A stretch of DNA of 64,000 bases from assembly GCA_018287875.1 (NCBI GenBank), contig JAGVVL010000029.1:682001-746000 (forward strand), given 5' to 3'. How positions within the stretch are numbered: the stretch's first letter is position 1; the number at the start of each line of letters is the position of its first letter. This DNA comes from Nigrospora sphaerica (lineage: Eukaryota; Ascomycota; Sordariomycetes; Amphisphaeriales; Apiosporaceae). The translations under genes and the position numbers were made by a program. This document shows positions 33,471-44,243 of this stretch, one piece after another. Below the pieces are notes generated by a model, which saw only the letters and a list, made by a program, of their open reading frames with translations, had not been told where the DNA came from and did not search any database.

Positions 33471-35499
33471 TTGTCTCTATGCGTCAATAGATTAACTATT
33501 TTAAAAAGTGGAAAGGCTTATGTGTTAAGCCTCAGTTTACTTTGTGCTAACTTTTTCTATGCTGTAGATACGCGAACCGCTTCCCGTTTTGATCCAATAA
33601 GAGATAGCTCTCCTCTATTATCTAAATTCAGTCATATTGAAATAGGGGTAAGTGATATCCCAAATACAGGTGGCGTTAATATATTCGGAGTGAGAAGGCC
33701 TTATGAGAGAAATCAAGATCCAAAGTTTTTAAAAATCTCTACTGCAGCCTACCTGGCACTAATGAAGCAATGCAATTGATATATAACTGGAGGCAACTGG
33801 AATTCAGCCTCACTGATTGCTTGATTCATGTGTCAACCGGTATGCGCTTTTCTGCACATAGACATCCTCTGTGCCAAGAAAAAGGATTCACAGGACCTTT
33901 TTGCGGCCTCATATTAGATCCTTATAATTTTAAAAAAATTTATGCTGTTTGGTGGGCTAGAAGTAGGAAGTAATTTATATAAATTTGCTATCGCTTTAGG
34001 TTTAATGCAATGGCATAAAATGCCACAAATGTTGCTACATTTTGACGTTTCTACCTATTATTGGCAAAAAAAACTGTAGTGGGGCGAATGAATCCATTTC
34101 TAGCAGCAACCCCGATATTGAACTTAAAAGATGAAGAATATAAGTTGTTAGAGCTAAGCGTAGGTTTTAAATGGGAGTTGTCTGCTTTTTTAACGCTTTC
34201 TCCTAAATGGATCTGGGAATCTTATGGAAATAGTAGCTTTTCCTTAGCAATAAATTTTATACCTTTTTCTCCTCAAATCTCTGTGAAAGATTCGCGTCCT
34301 GGAATCTTTGATAGGCTTGATATACATTTGCCTAAGGTCTTGAGACTTAGCTCTTTAGAGTCAGCGGTAGAAAGAGAAGATGCCAAAACAGTTAAGCGTT
34401 TACTTAAATATGGAGGGTTCCATATTTTTGCTACTGAGAGTGGTCGCCCAATATTAGAGATAGCGGCTAGAACTGGTAATATAGGTATTGCTGAAGAATT
34501 AATAAAATACGGTGCTTTTTTTCTACTCATGGCTTACATATTTCTATTGATCAAGACCCGTTTAGTAACGATTTCTTAGTTAAAAGATTATATTTAAAAT
34601 CTGGATATCGAGCATTAGAGTATGCTATTCAAAACAACGACTGTAGCAAAAGTACGAAAGCCTTTTTGCTGCGCCAAGGTGCGAAAACGGATGGTATATT
34701 AGATATAGCGATTAGGCGTTTGACCAAAGAAGGATTGTTTGCGTTTCCATCTATTGATTTTCAGATTGCTCATGCTCTATTAAAGAGAGGGGGAAATATA
34801 AATTTAAGATTTTTGAACGACGAAAACTCTTCTTTCGAACGACTGATTCTTCATTTGCCCGGGTTATTTTATAGAGACGTACTTCGTCAAACCGGTGATG
34901 ATAGAGTAAAAGGTCAAAATTTTATTGCTTTTTAAAAATTTGCATTGCTTCAGGAGCAGATCCCTTCGCATTGCGTTCTTTAGATGCCCGATTAGATAAT
35001 CAATGCAAATGCTAGATATTCAACATACTGACATTTCGCATACGCAAAGAACTGCATTATCAAGATTAAGAGAGACATTCAAAACTCACTATGTAGTAGG
35101 AAAAGAGTCTAATCCTTACCATGTTGAGCTTCAAAAACGACTTGCCTTAGATTGGAGTTGCCCTAAAGAAGAAGCAGATAATATTTCGTGTATATTGAGT
35201 TCTCGCGCCAGACTGGTTTCCATTGCTATAGAGCATCGATACTTAGAAAGAGTGCAAGTTCACAAAAAATTACCTATGGAACTGTTTGTGCAGATTCAGG
35301 AAGAGTTAATTTGGTCTGAACTAATGGATGGGATTCCCGAGAATTCACATTACCTTTGGCTAAATAAAAAAGACTATTAGCTTTAATGCAGTTTTCCGTA
35401 GATTTTAGTAGTATGAAAATCGATGAAGAACGGATAAAGTATCTAGAGCAGCGAGCTGTGCAGTTGTTTTGCGCATCGGATGAAATACCCGAAGCGTAA
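33432..35499 (+). CDS. Secreted barrel-like / ankyrin-like / F-box-like protein C (multiply frameshifted)
   Basis: Family order is recognisable across five open segments. Signal peptide (KAYVLSLSLLCANFFYAVD); barrel-like FSHIEIGVSDIPNTGGVNIF, GLEVGSNLYKFAIALGL, STYYWQKK and LSVGFKWELSAFLTL-like strands; linker RLDIHLPKVLRLSSLESAVE; ankyrin repeat ILEIAARTGNIGIAEELIKY; LPMELFVQIQEEL; and IKYLEQRAVQLF before the TAA at 35497. At least four shifts (near 33770, 34060, 34560 and 34930) break it, more than elsewhere, so real decay is possible. Confidence 0.5.
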
Positions 35500-35556
35500 T
35501 CAAGCTGTAATTTAATAAATCCTTTAAGACATAATAATTTCTTTTCACTACTTCTT

Positions 35557-35950
35557 TAATATTTAAAAAACGCAATATATTACGCTGAAAAGAGCATATA
35601 AAAAATAAGCAGAAAAATATACTCTTTCTTTTAGCAGTAAATTTTTCATCAAAAATAATTTAAATCATACTGTAGAACTTAAAGGAATTTCTTTATACTC
35701 TATGAAAAATAGTGAAAACAGGTATGTATGCAAATATAGCGCGAGAAGTGCAATGGCGTAAATAACTTGAAGCCAGCAAGAATTTGTCTGCGAACTTACT
35801 ATAAACATTCAAGATGAGCTAAAGATACCTTAGGTAATAAAAAGTACTTTTCCTTTATAAAGATTGAGAAATATGAGTAAACGTAATAATTGGATATATA
35901 TTTTTAAGTAATGATTACTTTGCAAAATCTCTCACATCGGTTTGCGTATT
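35557..35950 (+). repeat. Array duplication block, copy 2
   Basis: Second copy of the block at 33061-33470. The F-box-like tail of the remnant gene is present but more decayed (a stop after NLSANLL). The block again ends with the 5' end of a family gene (gene D), which begins at 35911. Confidence 0.85.
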
Positions 35951-36765
35951 CAGGACTATTCCCCAGCGCTTTAACTGCTTTAAAAAGTGGCAGGGCTTAT
36001 GTGCTAAGCTTCTGTTTATTTTGTGCTAACTTTTCCTATGCTTTAGATACGCAGACCACTTCCCGTTTTGATCCAATAAGAGATAAGTCAACTTTTTTGT
36101 CTAAATTTAGCCATATTGAAGTTGGGATGATTGATATCTTTAAACCAAATAAGATTAGTATTTTTGCTTCGGAAAATCCGTATTATAAGACTGTAGTTGA
36201 TCCTCGCCTCGGTAATGAACAGAGGGCGTATCAATGTAAGTGGGTACAATTAGAAGCTAGTCCAGCAGAGTTATGGATGAGTCTAGCTGCCGGTGGGCGT
36301 GTTTTTTAAGTTCAGATATAAACCATTTATTAGGGGTTATAGGCGGGCTTTTATGCTCTGCTGATGATTTTAATAAATTCTTAATGCCGTTTTGGGGTAT
36401 AGAATATGTTTATCGTGCATATAAGTTCACTTATTTTAATGGTTGGATTCTTAAGCATGAAGACATGAAAAACGTTTTTTTGTATGGTGCCATTTCCTTA
36501 CCTAGTTTTTTTAAAAAGCACTCTTTATTTGGCCAACTGAACTTTTTCTAACGGGAAACGGTTCTTCTGTATCAGATGAGGATGGGGGATAAGTATAGGT
36601 GCTAAATGGAAACTGCCTGCGTATGTAATACTTCTGCCTAAATACACTTGGAGCTTTAGTGGAAATAAAAAGCTTTCAGTAGCAATTAATTTTGTCCCTT
36701 TTAGCCAGAAAACTCATGTAAAAAACTACTCATTGCCTTGGTTCTTTGATAGGCCCTGGGCGTAG
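35911..36765 (+). pseudogene. Truncated family member D (signal peptide and barrel-like region only)
   Basis: N-terminus almost identical to gene C, signal peptide GRAYVLSFCLFCANFSYALD, then FSHIEVGMIDIF, WVQLEASPAELWMSLAAGG, GIEYVYRAYKF and ISIGAKWKLPAYVILLPKY strands. Shifts near 36290 and 36548. It stops (TAG at 36763) just where the conserved linker to the ankyrin passenger begins (FDRPWA), so the passenger is lost. It could still encode a barrel alone if the shifts are sequencing errors. Confidence 0.5.
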
Positions 36766-36944
36766 TAAAAGGATGCAAAATTTCCTTTTCGATTTTTTGA
36801 GTGTAAAGTTTTTTCATGCTTTATTAGAAATTTAAGGTATCAAAATTGAAAATACTCTTTTAAGACTTACAAAAGATCAGCAGTGGCTACTTCATACTAC
36901 CTTCGGTAAAATAAAAAGAACATCACTACTTTTTCATCAAATGC

Positions 36945-38060
36945 CCAAAAATTTCTTTATAAAAGGAACGCTATTTACTTGCTTATGTCTTGCATGGTTG
37001 AATGCAAATGCCAGTAATATGAGCGATAAGTCGCGTTCTTTTTTGATAACACACGGGGTATATTTCCTGCGCTCCTCAATTGAATCATCTTGCAATCGGT
37101 GTGAGTAACCTAAAAAGATTCATGTGTGACATGCTTTTTCCGATTAAAGAAACGAATGGCTTCAGTGGGAATTCAGCGCTAGCGCATGTCGTATTAGTAA
37201 GAGTGGTGGTTCTCGAGCTGCCGTACAACCATATGAATTAGCATCAGGTTTTGTAGGTAGCTTTAGGTCTTTCTGCTCCTATGGTTGATGACAGACGCTA
37301 TGGAATCTATCTTGCATGTCTGGTATAGAATACGCTGGCCTCCTCATTATGGAGTGCAGCCATCCCTTCAAACTATCACACTTCCTGAAAGGTTTCCATT
37401 CTTAGGTAATAAAAACCCTGCAGATCGATCTTTGAATCTGCATTTGGCTACTTATCTCTTTAATTCGTTTTATAAGAGTCAATTCCAAGCCAATAAGCAT
37501 AAAATGTATCTAGGGCGGCAAGTGGGAGTTTCCTGCTTACATCGTGCTTCTCCTAAGTGGGTGTTATGTTCTCTGAGGTAGAGAGGCAAGGTGAGGCTGA
37601 ACTATTTTCAAAAATGCTCGAACAAACAGGTTTATTCGTTTCTTAAAAGAAAGAAGATGTGGCACTATTTTTATCTTATCTAATAGATGATAAGCAGTGT
37701 AAAATAGCTTCATTATAGTAGGTAAGGCAAGCAGGTTTATGTCAATGCAAAAAAGATAATAATGCGTCTAGCCATTTAAAACTCATGATAGACCAGCGCG
37801 GCAATCGTAATTTAATGGAAGCTTTTAATAATAGATCATGCCAACTGTTTTAAACGGTTGTTAAAAGAAAGGGATAATAGAGTACTTGGAGCGAATTAAA
37901 GCATCTGATGCTTTTCTATTTCCTGATGCATTGTCTGAATTATCCAAAGAACCATTGATAAAGTTTTTTCTATCTTTTCTATTTCTTAAAAATTTTAACG
38001 TGTCAGAAAAGTTTAATACGTTAGAGAAAAAGCTATTAGTTTATGGGCTGGGTCAACATC
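36945..38060 (+). pseudogene. Decayed family member E
   Basis: A good signal peptide (FFIKGTLFTCLCLAWLNANA) begins at 36945, followed in other frames by HLAIGVSNLKRF, matching the first barrel strand of A-D. Further on come GIEYAGLL and an open segment at 37285-37581 resembling the middle barrel. From 37600 only scraps remain, ending with a helical stretch LIKFFLSFLFLKNFNVSEKF. Many stops and shifts in all frames make this a true pseudogene. Confidence 0.5.
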
Positions 38061-38160
38061 AATAGTAGAAACAGAATAAGAAGATACAGATAGTGATTTG
38101 GATCAAATAAAAGGTTATAATCTTCTTTTTTACTGCGCTCACTTTTTTAAAAGTAAGATA

Positions 38161-40043
38161 ATGATTACTATTGCATCACATCGTTTGATAAAGCTCGCCA
38201 GTCTTTTAGTGGGTACGATCACCCTGAGCTACGCGACGGTTAGCAAGCCTCTGAAAAATAAAGAACCACTGCATATTTCTAAATCGCTGAAAACATGGAA
38301 TGAGAGGCGTGTCAAAGTAAAATTACTGGAACATCAATTAATTCCTATTGATTATTTAGAAAAAATCCCGATATAAAAGGACTGCTAATTAATCATGATT
38401 TAGGAACTGGCAAAACTTATCTCGGAATCGGGTTTTCTGAAAGAAATCCGACAAAAAATGTCATTATCTTAGCTCCTCATTTCTTAAAAGCACATTGGTT
38501 ATATCAGCTGGATCAGTATGGTGTTCAAAATAAAAATAGGTATCACATCCTTGCTTATAACGATGAGCACGCTATTTCTGGTCTGCTAAAGCAAGATTTG
38601 TCTAATACCATTGTTATTTTAGATGAGTCTCATCGATTTATTGAAAAAGTGCGTTCACAAATAAGCTCAAATGATTATAAGAGTCTTTATATACACTTGC
38701 AAAAAGCATATAGAGTTTTATCTTTAACTGGAACCCCTATTTATGAAGATGTGGTAGATTTATCCTATCAAATCAATTTACTTGCTAGAAAAGAGGTGTT
38801 GCCATTCAACCTTGCGCATTTCAAAAAACAATATTCTGTACCTAACTGGTGGCGTTCCGCCTGGCGGGGACATTTAGGAGAATCTAATCTTTTACCTTCG
38901 CTGATATGGCAGAATTTAACTTTAAAGAGCAATGAGATAACAAAGATGTTGCTGGCTTTTCTCCCAATATCCTTGAGTGGCGTGGATAATTTATCTCTGA
39001 ATTCATTACGAAGTGTGGATTTTGCTCGACTTGTTCCATTAATTAGCAAATATACTTCATATTACACTAAAAATCTCAATAAAAGTGCCTACCCCGATAA
39101 AGTCAAAAGTTTAAAGGGAGTAGTATACAATGATGGTCAATTTAATTTTTTATACAAAGCCTATGGTAGTCAACTGAGTCATTCAGAATTCTCTCAGTTA
39201 TTAAAAGATACTGGAAAGTCTGTTCCTCCAGAAAATATTTTGCTAAACACTTATAAAATTCAAGATATTTTAAAGAAAGAGAGTGGATATGGTAGAGAAA
39301 TTGGAAACCTATCTTTTGTACCACAATCTAAACTGAAAGAACTTGGTCGCCACGATTGTAAAGAAGGTGACTGTGTAACTGAAAAAGTATTCAATACTCT
39401 AATTGTTTTTCCTGAAAAATTTAAAGGTATTCTGACTCATATTAAAAATAGCTCAGGCCCGATTGTCATATATTCACATTATTATCATAATGGCATATTA
39501 CTATTAAAACAGTTTTTAGATGAGCATGGATATAAGGATCAGTACTGTATTTTCCATCCTAAACTGTCTTTAGAGGCACAACAAAACCTTTTAGAAAACT
39601 TTAATCAAGGAAAAATTAAAGTGTTATTATTACATCCAGATATTACAGAAGGTATTTCTTTAAATGGAGTGCGAGAATTACATTTCTTAGAAACGCCCAT
39701 TAACCTAGCAATTCAAGAGCAGATTGTGGGCCGCGTCATTCGTTATCGATCACATATGCACTTACCATTAGAGGATCGTATAGTTGCTATCTATACTTGG
39801 TACAATAAATTTTGGACTAAAGAATCATTTTATCAAGCGCGTAAAGATTGGTATAAAAACTTTCCTGAAGCACGCTACCAGGCACTGTTGCTAGATCCTA
39901 ATGCTGCACTTAAAGTAACTTCGCCAGATCAAAAAGCCTTTACTCTCCTTACCAATACACAACAAGAGTTAAAAGAATTTAAAGGCTATGTACAAGATTT
40001 TTCTATAGAAAATTTCTTTTATTACACAAAGGATAAATCATAA
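38161..40043 (+). CDS. Superfamily-2 (SNF2-like) helicase with apparent signal peptide (one frameshift)
   Basis: A complete ~627-residue SF2 ATPase. Motif I is DLGTGKT (~81-86), motif II DESH (~155-158), motif III SLTGTP (~188-193), then a second RecA-like lobe with GPIVIYSHYYHNG, a motif V-like EGISLNGVRELHFLE and motif VI EQIVGRVIRYRSH. An A6 run at about 38355 needs one more A to join the first segment. Unexpectedly, the N-terminus is a Sec-type signal peptide: HRLIKLASLLVGTITLSYA then polar sequence. The arrangement around motif VI resembles SNF2-like helicases of large DNA viruses (inference, needs a search). It lies after the ankyrin array and overlaps the next gene by one base. Confidence 0.75.
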
Positions 40044-40924
40044 TGAAAAAATTGTGTTGCTCTTTATTCTACCTCTTATACTGCTTATTGCCTTATACAG
40101 CTAATGCGCTAGAGGAAACATCACAAGAAAAATTATTTCCACTGCAGCCCAGTTTAGTATATCAGGCTGAGGAATTTTTTATTAATCCATTCACGATAGC
40201 GTCCCATAATCTAGGGTTCAGTGCTAATGCTCTTGATATACAATATAAATATTCGATTCCTTATTATTTAGATAAAGTCACTTTTAGTCTCGAGGTACGA
40301 ATGCTAGATGTGGGTTGTTTGAATATGAGTACTCTAGATATGGTACGGAATTATTACAGTCGCCCTCATAGGGACATCGGTGCTATGGAATTACTATCCT
40401 ACGCCTTGTTAATGGTCGAGCCCGATGCAAAGGTTTTGAATACAACCTCTGTAACCATGGATTTAAAGTTACCCCTTTTAATAAATAGTAATATCGGTTC
40501 TTTGGCACTCACTGTTTCTCCAAAAATAGGTTGTTTGATAGATGCATGGCAACGGTCATTAAAAATTGGTGTGGCGCCCGCTGTAGGGTTTGGTTTGGAA
40601 TGGTATTGGGGCCAATGGTGGGGCATGTATATAGAAGAGACACTCGCTTACCATTATTTTATTTATCCTAAAGAAAACTTTGGGTGGTCGCATCGGTTTA
40701 CTATAGGTTTCAAAACCACTTTTTTTAAACAGTCAATAAAGTTAAAGCAATGCGGTATCTTCCATGATAATAGTTTGCACGTTCTTTTTATGAACCCCCA
40801 TATAAGTCGTAAAACTTTTTCTAACCGTTCTACTAACTCATCGATTTCTTCTAAGCTAATCACCAATGGCACCAATAAACGTATGGTGTTTTGGTTCACC
40901 ACATCACACAATAGCTTATGTTGA
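40043..40924 (+). CDS. Outer-membrane beta-barrel-like protein coupled to the helicase
   Basis: Signal peptide LCCSLFYLLYCLLPYTANA, then a beta-rich sequence with alternating hydrophobic/aromatic strands (LALTVSPKIGCLI, VGFGLEWYWGQWWGMYIEE, HRFTIGFKTTFF). The ATG overlaps the helicase stop (TAATG), so translation is coupled. The frame as read runs to 40924 into the argD end, but adding one T to the T7 run at about 40722 gives a stop right after FKTTFF, ending in Phe like a BAM substrate. The true end is thus probably near 40730. Not a family I recognise. Confidence 0.6.
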   Translation: MKKLCCSLFYLLYCLLPYTANALEETSQEKLFPLQPSLVYQAEEFFINPFTIASHNLGFSANALDIQYKYSIPYYLDKVTFSLEVRMLDVGCLNMSTLDMVRNYYSRPHRDIGAMELLSYALLMVEPDAKVLNTTSVTMDLKLPLLINSNIGSLALTVSPKIGCLIDAWQRSLKIGVAPAVGFGLEWYWGQWWGMYIEETLAYHYFIYPKENFGWSHRFTIGFKTTFFKQSIKLKQCGIFHDNSLHVLFMNPHISRKTFSNRSTNSSISSKLITNGTNKRMVFWFTTSHNSLC

Positions 40925-41991
40925 AGGGCCGCTTGTAAAAAAGCCGAGCAGAAGATTTAAGTTCAATCCCAATCATTAATCCTACGCCTCTAATTTCTTG
41001 AATAAGCGGATGATTGGCTAGTTTTTTCTGTAATGCTTGCTTTAAATATTTCCCTTTATGCTGTGCTTTAGCATCCATATGATCTCTTTTTAGTATCTTA
41101 AGCACAGTAAGTGCAACTGTACAGCCTAATGGATTACCCGAAAAGGTGCTGCCATGATAACCCTCTAACAGGCCTTTTGCTTTTGTATTAACTAAATATG
41201 CGCCAATTGGAAATCCATTACCTAAGGCTTTAGCAAGTACTAAGATATCAGGTTTAACCTGGTTAGCTTGTGTAGCTGACCAAAAACCCGTGCGGCATAA
41301 GCCGGTTTGGATTTCATCGGCAATCATCAAATACCCTTGGGTATCACATACTTCTCTTATAGCCTTTAAAAACCTTGGGTACAAGGATAAATACCCCCAT
41401 CTCCTAAAACCGGTTCAATCACAATCGCTACAATGCGCCTCTGATAACGCGCTACCGTATGATATAGCATTTGAATATCATTAATAGGAATAGCGATTGC
41501 TTTACTATTTCCTTGTGTAAACCCGAATTGTTTTTTCTTCTAGAAGGGCTGTCGTACCAGATAAACTGAGTGCCCCTAGCGTACGCCCATGATAGCTGCC
41601 TTGTATAGTAATAAAAACAGGTTCAGCAATTGAATGCAGATAACTATAGCGATAAGCCATTTTTATAGCGACTTCCATGCCTTCTGCGCCTGAATTTGAA
41701 AAAAGCAGCTTGCATTTGAAACTGTTCACATAAACGTTGAGCCAGTTCTTCTTGCTTTGGAATATGATATAGATTAGAAGTATGTATCAGTCGTTCGGCT
41801 TGGCTAGTTAAGGCTTGAATAACTGCAGGATGACTATGGCCTAAATTACATACACCGCGCCCAGATAAGGCATCTAAATAAGGGGCTTCATTATCTTTTT
41901 CCCATAACCATATGCCTTTTCCTTTTATAAAAGATACCGGCAACCGAAAAGGGTAAACCGGTATCAGTGAGCTCCTATCTTTAGGAACCAT
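40790..41991 (-). CDS. argD: Acetylornithine-type class III aminotransferase (multiply frameshifted)
   Basis: PLP-dependent aminotransferase, likely N-acetylornithine or succinyl-diaminopimelate. N-terminus YLDALSGRGVCNLGHSHPAV, middle NSGAEGMEVAIKMA and GSYHGRTLGALSLSG, then IEPVLGDGGIYP, IADEIQTGLCRTG, and the Schiff-base lysine in LAKALGNGFPIGAY. C-terminus NTIRLLVPLVISLEEIDE. At least four shifts are needed (about 41705, 41520, 41370, 40905). The exact end is uncertain and close to the convergent OMP gene. More shifts than other housekeeping genes, so real decay cannot be excluded. Confidence 0.8.
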
Positions 41992-42008
41992 GACCTATTA
42001 TTTTAAGT

Positions 42009-42605
42009 TTATGATTGAAAATTTTGTTCTACAAAATTCCAATTCACGATATCCCAAAACGCACTTAAATATTCAGGGCGTTTATTTCGATAATCGATAT
42101 AGTATGCATGTTCCCACACATCACAAGTCAATAAACAGTTTTTATTCATTTGTAATGGGTTTTCTGCGTTACTAGTAGTTTCAATGCTGAGTCTTTGATG
42201 CTCATCTTGAACTAGCCAAGCCCATCCAGATCCAAATTGAGAAATAGCAGCTTGACTAAATTGCTCTTTAAAGTCTTCTATTGAACCAAACGTGCTTTCA
42301 ATAGCTTCCTGTAAGTCAGAAGATAAAATATGTTGTTCACTATCTGGGGTTAAACAACTCCAATAAAAATCGTGGTTCCATGCTTGAGCGACATTATTAA
42401 ATAATGCACCTGCAGGGGCCGTTTTTATTATTTCTTCTAAACTCATTGACTGAATATTTTCATCTTCAGACATTTCGATTAATCTATTGGTTTTATCATA
42501 ATAGGCAGCATGATGCTTTTCATAATGATATTCAATGCTTTCAGGAGACAAAATGGGACTTAATGCATCCTGCATCCAAGGTAAGTCAGGTTGAATGTGT
42601 TTCAT
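42009..42605 (-). CDS. sodB: Iron superoxide dismutase
   Basis: Converts superoxide to peroxide and oxygen. Metal ligands His27, His78, Asp162 and His166 (CDVWEHAYYIDYRN) are all present, 198 residues. GSGWAWLVQDE and SIEYHYEKHHAAYYD match the Fe/Mn family; the Fe type is likely from gammaproteobacterial context. Start at 42605 is chosen because GAGGAGGATAATC sits immediately upstream; an upstream in-frame ATG at 42674 would add 23 residues without support. Uninterrupted. Confidence 0.93.
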   Translation of the reverse strand: MKHIQPDLPWMQDALSPILSPESIEYHYEKHHAAYYDKTNRLIEMSEDENIQSMSLEEIIKTAPAGALFNNVAQAWNHDFYWSCLTPDSEQHILSSDLQEAIESTFGSIEDFKEQFSQAAISQFGSGWAWLVQDEHQRLSIETTSNAENPLQMNKNCLLTCDVWEHAYYIDYRNKRPEYLSAFWDIVNWNFVEQNFQS

Positions 42606-42683
42606 GATTATCCTCCTCGTCGACACATTTAAAAATTTCAATAACAAATTTATGTTACTCTTTTCTAAAGTCATTGACTATCT

Positions 42684-43896
42684 TTATGACGAACATGAGA
42701 TAGTAAAAAGTTTTAAGGGGTGAGATGAGTAAAGGGATTTTAATAATGAGTAATCTTTTTTAACAGGTAACTTGTCACTCGGTTTTAAACCATTCCACAA
42801 ACATAGTTGTTTAAGGGTGATACCATGTCGCTTTGCAATAGATAATAGAGTATCCCCTGATTTGACGGGATGATATAGCAATTGTAATCCGCTCGGTTGT
42901 AAGGAGGCATTCGCCATATTTTTTCTAAGCGTTCTAGCATGGATCGGGGGTAATAGTAGGTGGTAGGATTGCTTAGGTACAAATCCTAACTGCTTAAATC
43001 CAGGATTGAATTGTTTTACCCGATCAATAGGAAGGTTCGCTAAACTGGCTGCATGTATTACAGTAATACCGGGCTTTATCGTTACTTTTTCTAAATAGGG
43101 TTGAGTATGAATGCTAGGTAAGTTGAGACCGTATTGTTTGGCATTATTGATAATAGTGCTTAATGCTAGTAGCTTGGGAACGTAAGCGACGGTGTCTGAA
43201 GAAAGCGGTAAATTCCAAAATGTGGTGCTGCGGTATCTATCTTTATTGTAGCGCATAGCTTTTTTAACGTTTCCTTCTCCTGTAATATAGGCTGCTAGCG
43301 TTAATAACCAATCCCCTCAAATAATTGGTTCAAATAGGTTAGATAATCTAAAGCCGCATTCGTTGAAGTATGTACATCATGTTTGCCATCAAAAATAGCA
43401 TCTTGTCGAACCCCAAAGTTTTGAGCAGTACCTGGTGTAAGTTGCCATAAACCTGCTGCTTTTGAAACGCCATGTTTAGCTAGAGGATTATAGGTACTTT
43501 CAATAAAAGGTAGTAACACTAATTCCGCTGGTAAATGTCTTTGTTTAACCTGTTCAAAAACGTAGTGGAGATAAGGGGCAGATCGTTGTAAAGTCTGGCT
43601 TAACTGGTAGGGCCTTTTTAAAAAATGGTTAATTTGTTGTTTAACCACGTATTTTTTAGGATAGTGAGTTAGTTTAAATTCTTTTTTAACTGTTGCCAAA
43701 ACAGCATGCTATTAGCGGGTTGTGTTTGTTTTTGCGTAAAGGGGTAAGTGATGTTTTTGCTTTTTACTTTAAAGAAGTTAGTGAGCGAATGCATTGGATA
43801 CATCGATCGGGCTTTAACTAGAGCGATCCATACGCTAGCTGAGAGGATAAGCATCCAGCGTACTTGCTTAAATTGCCTGTATATTCCATGTGCCAT
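42684..43896 (-). CDS. mltD: Membrane-bound lytic transglycosylase D with LysM domains (frameshifted)
   Basis: Cleaves peptidoglycan glycan strands. N-terminal membrane anchor (WMLILSASVWIALV), catalytic SLT domain with PFIESTYNPLAKHGVSKAAG and LWQLTPGTAQNFG (Glu in ES is catalytic), then LysM-type repeats (KSGDTLLSIAKRHGI). Shifts near 43685 (A run) and 43310 (GGGG) break it; the second restores DWLLTLAAYITGEGNVKKAM. Start 43896 chosen because AGGAC lies five bases upstream. Gene order near rnhA is as in Legionella-type genomes. Confidence 0.88.
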
Positions 43897-44243
43897 AACT
43901 TGTCCTATAATATTAGCTAAGACGTAATAGTTAGCATTAATGCAGCTGATAAAGAACTGCCATCCATTTTCTATCTTGATAGGATTCAAAGAAAGAAGCG
44001 TTATTTTCTCATTTTTACAGAAAATGTCTACTTTCCCTAATGTTAATAGATGCTATCTATAGTGCTATAAATTCCATGCTTTTCTTTCATCTCTATGCGT
44101 AAAAAGCGATACGCGGATTGCATTGCAAATGGAAGGAAACATTGCTCAATTCAGGTAATTCGCTAATAATTCTTTTCTAATAAAGTGATTGAGTAGCGTA
44201 GTCTGCTATGTATGGTTTTTCTACAACGATTGGAATCAAATTT
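43897..44243. other. Intergenic region between mltD and rnhA
   Basis: 347 bases between divergent genes. It is AT-rich and should hold both promoters. Apart from the mltD ribosome site at the edge I see no RNA gene, clear palindrome or repeat. Confidence 0.5.

Noticed and set aside
28490..38060. Phage or insertion-sequence origin of the array
   Set aside because: No transposase, integrase, terminal inverted repeats or phage structural genes are seen; the block structure is explained by tandem duplication.
40663..40911. Separate 82-residue minus-strand gene after the aminotransferase
   Set aside because: Its first half (NTIRLLVPLVISLEEIDE) is the C-terminus of the argD-type enzyme in another frame.
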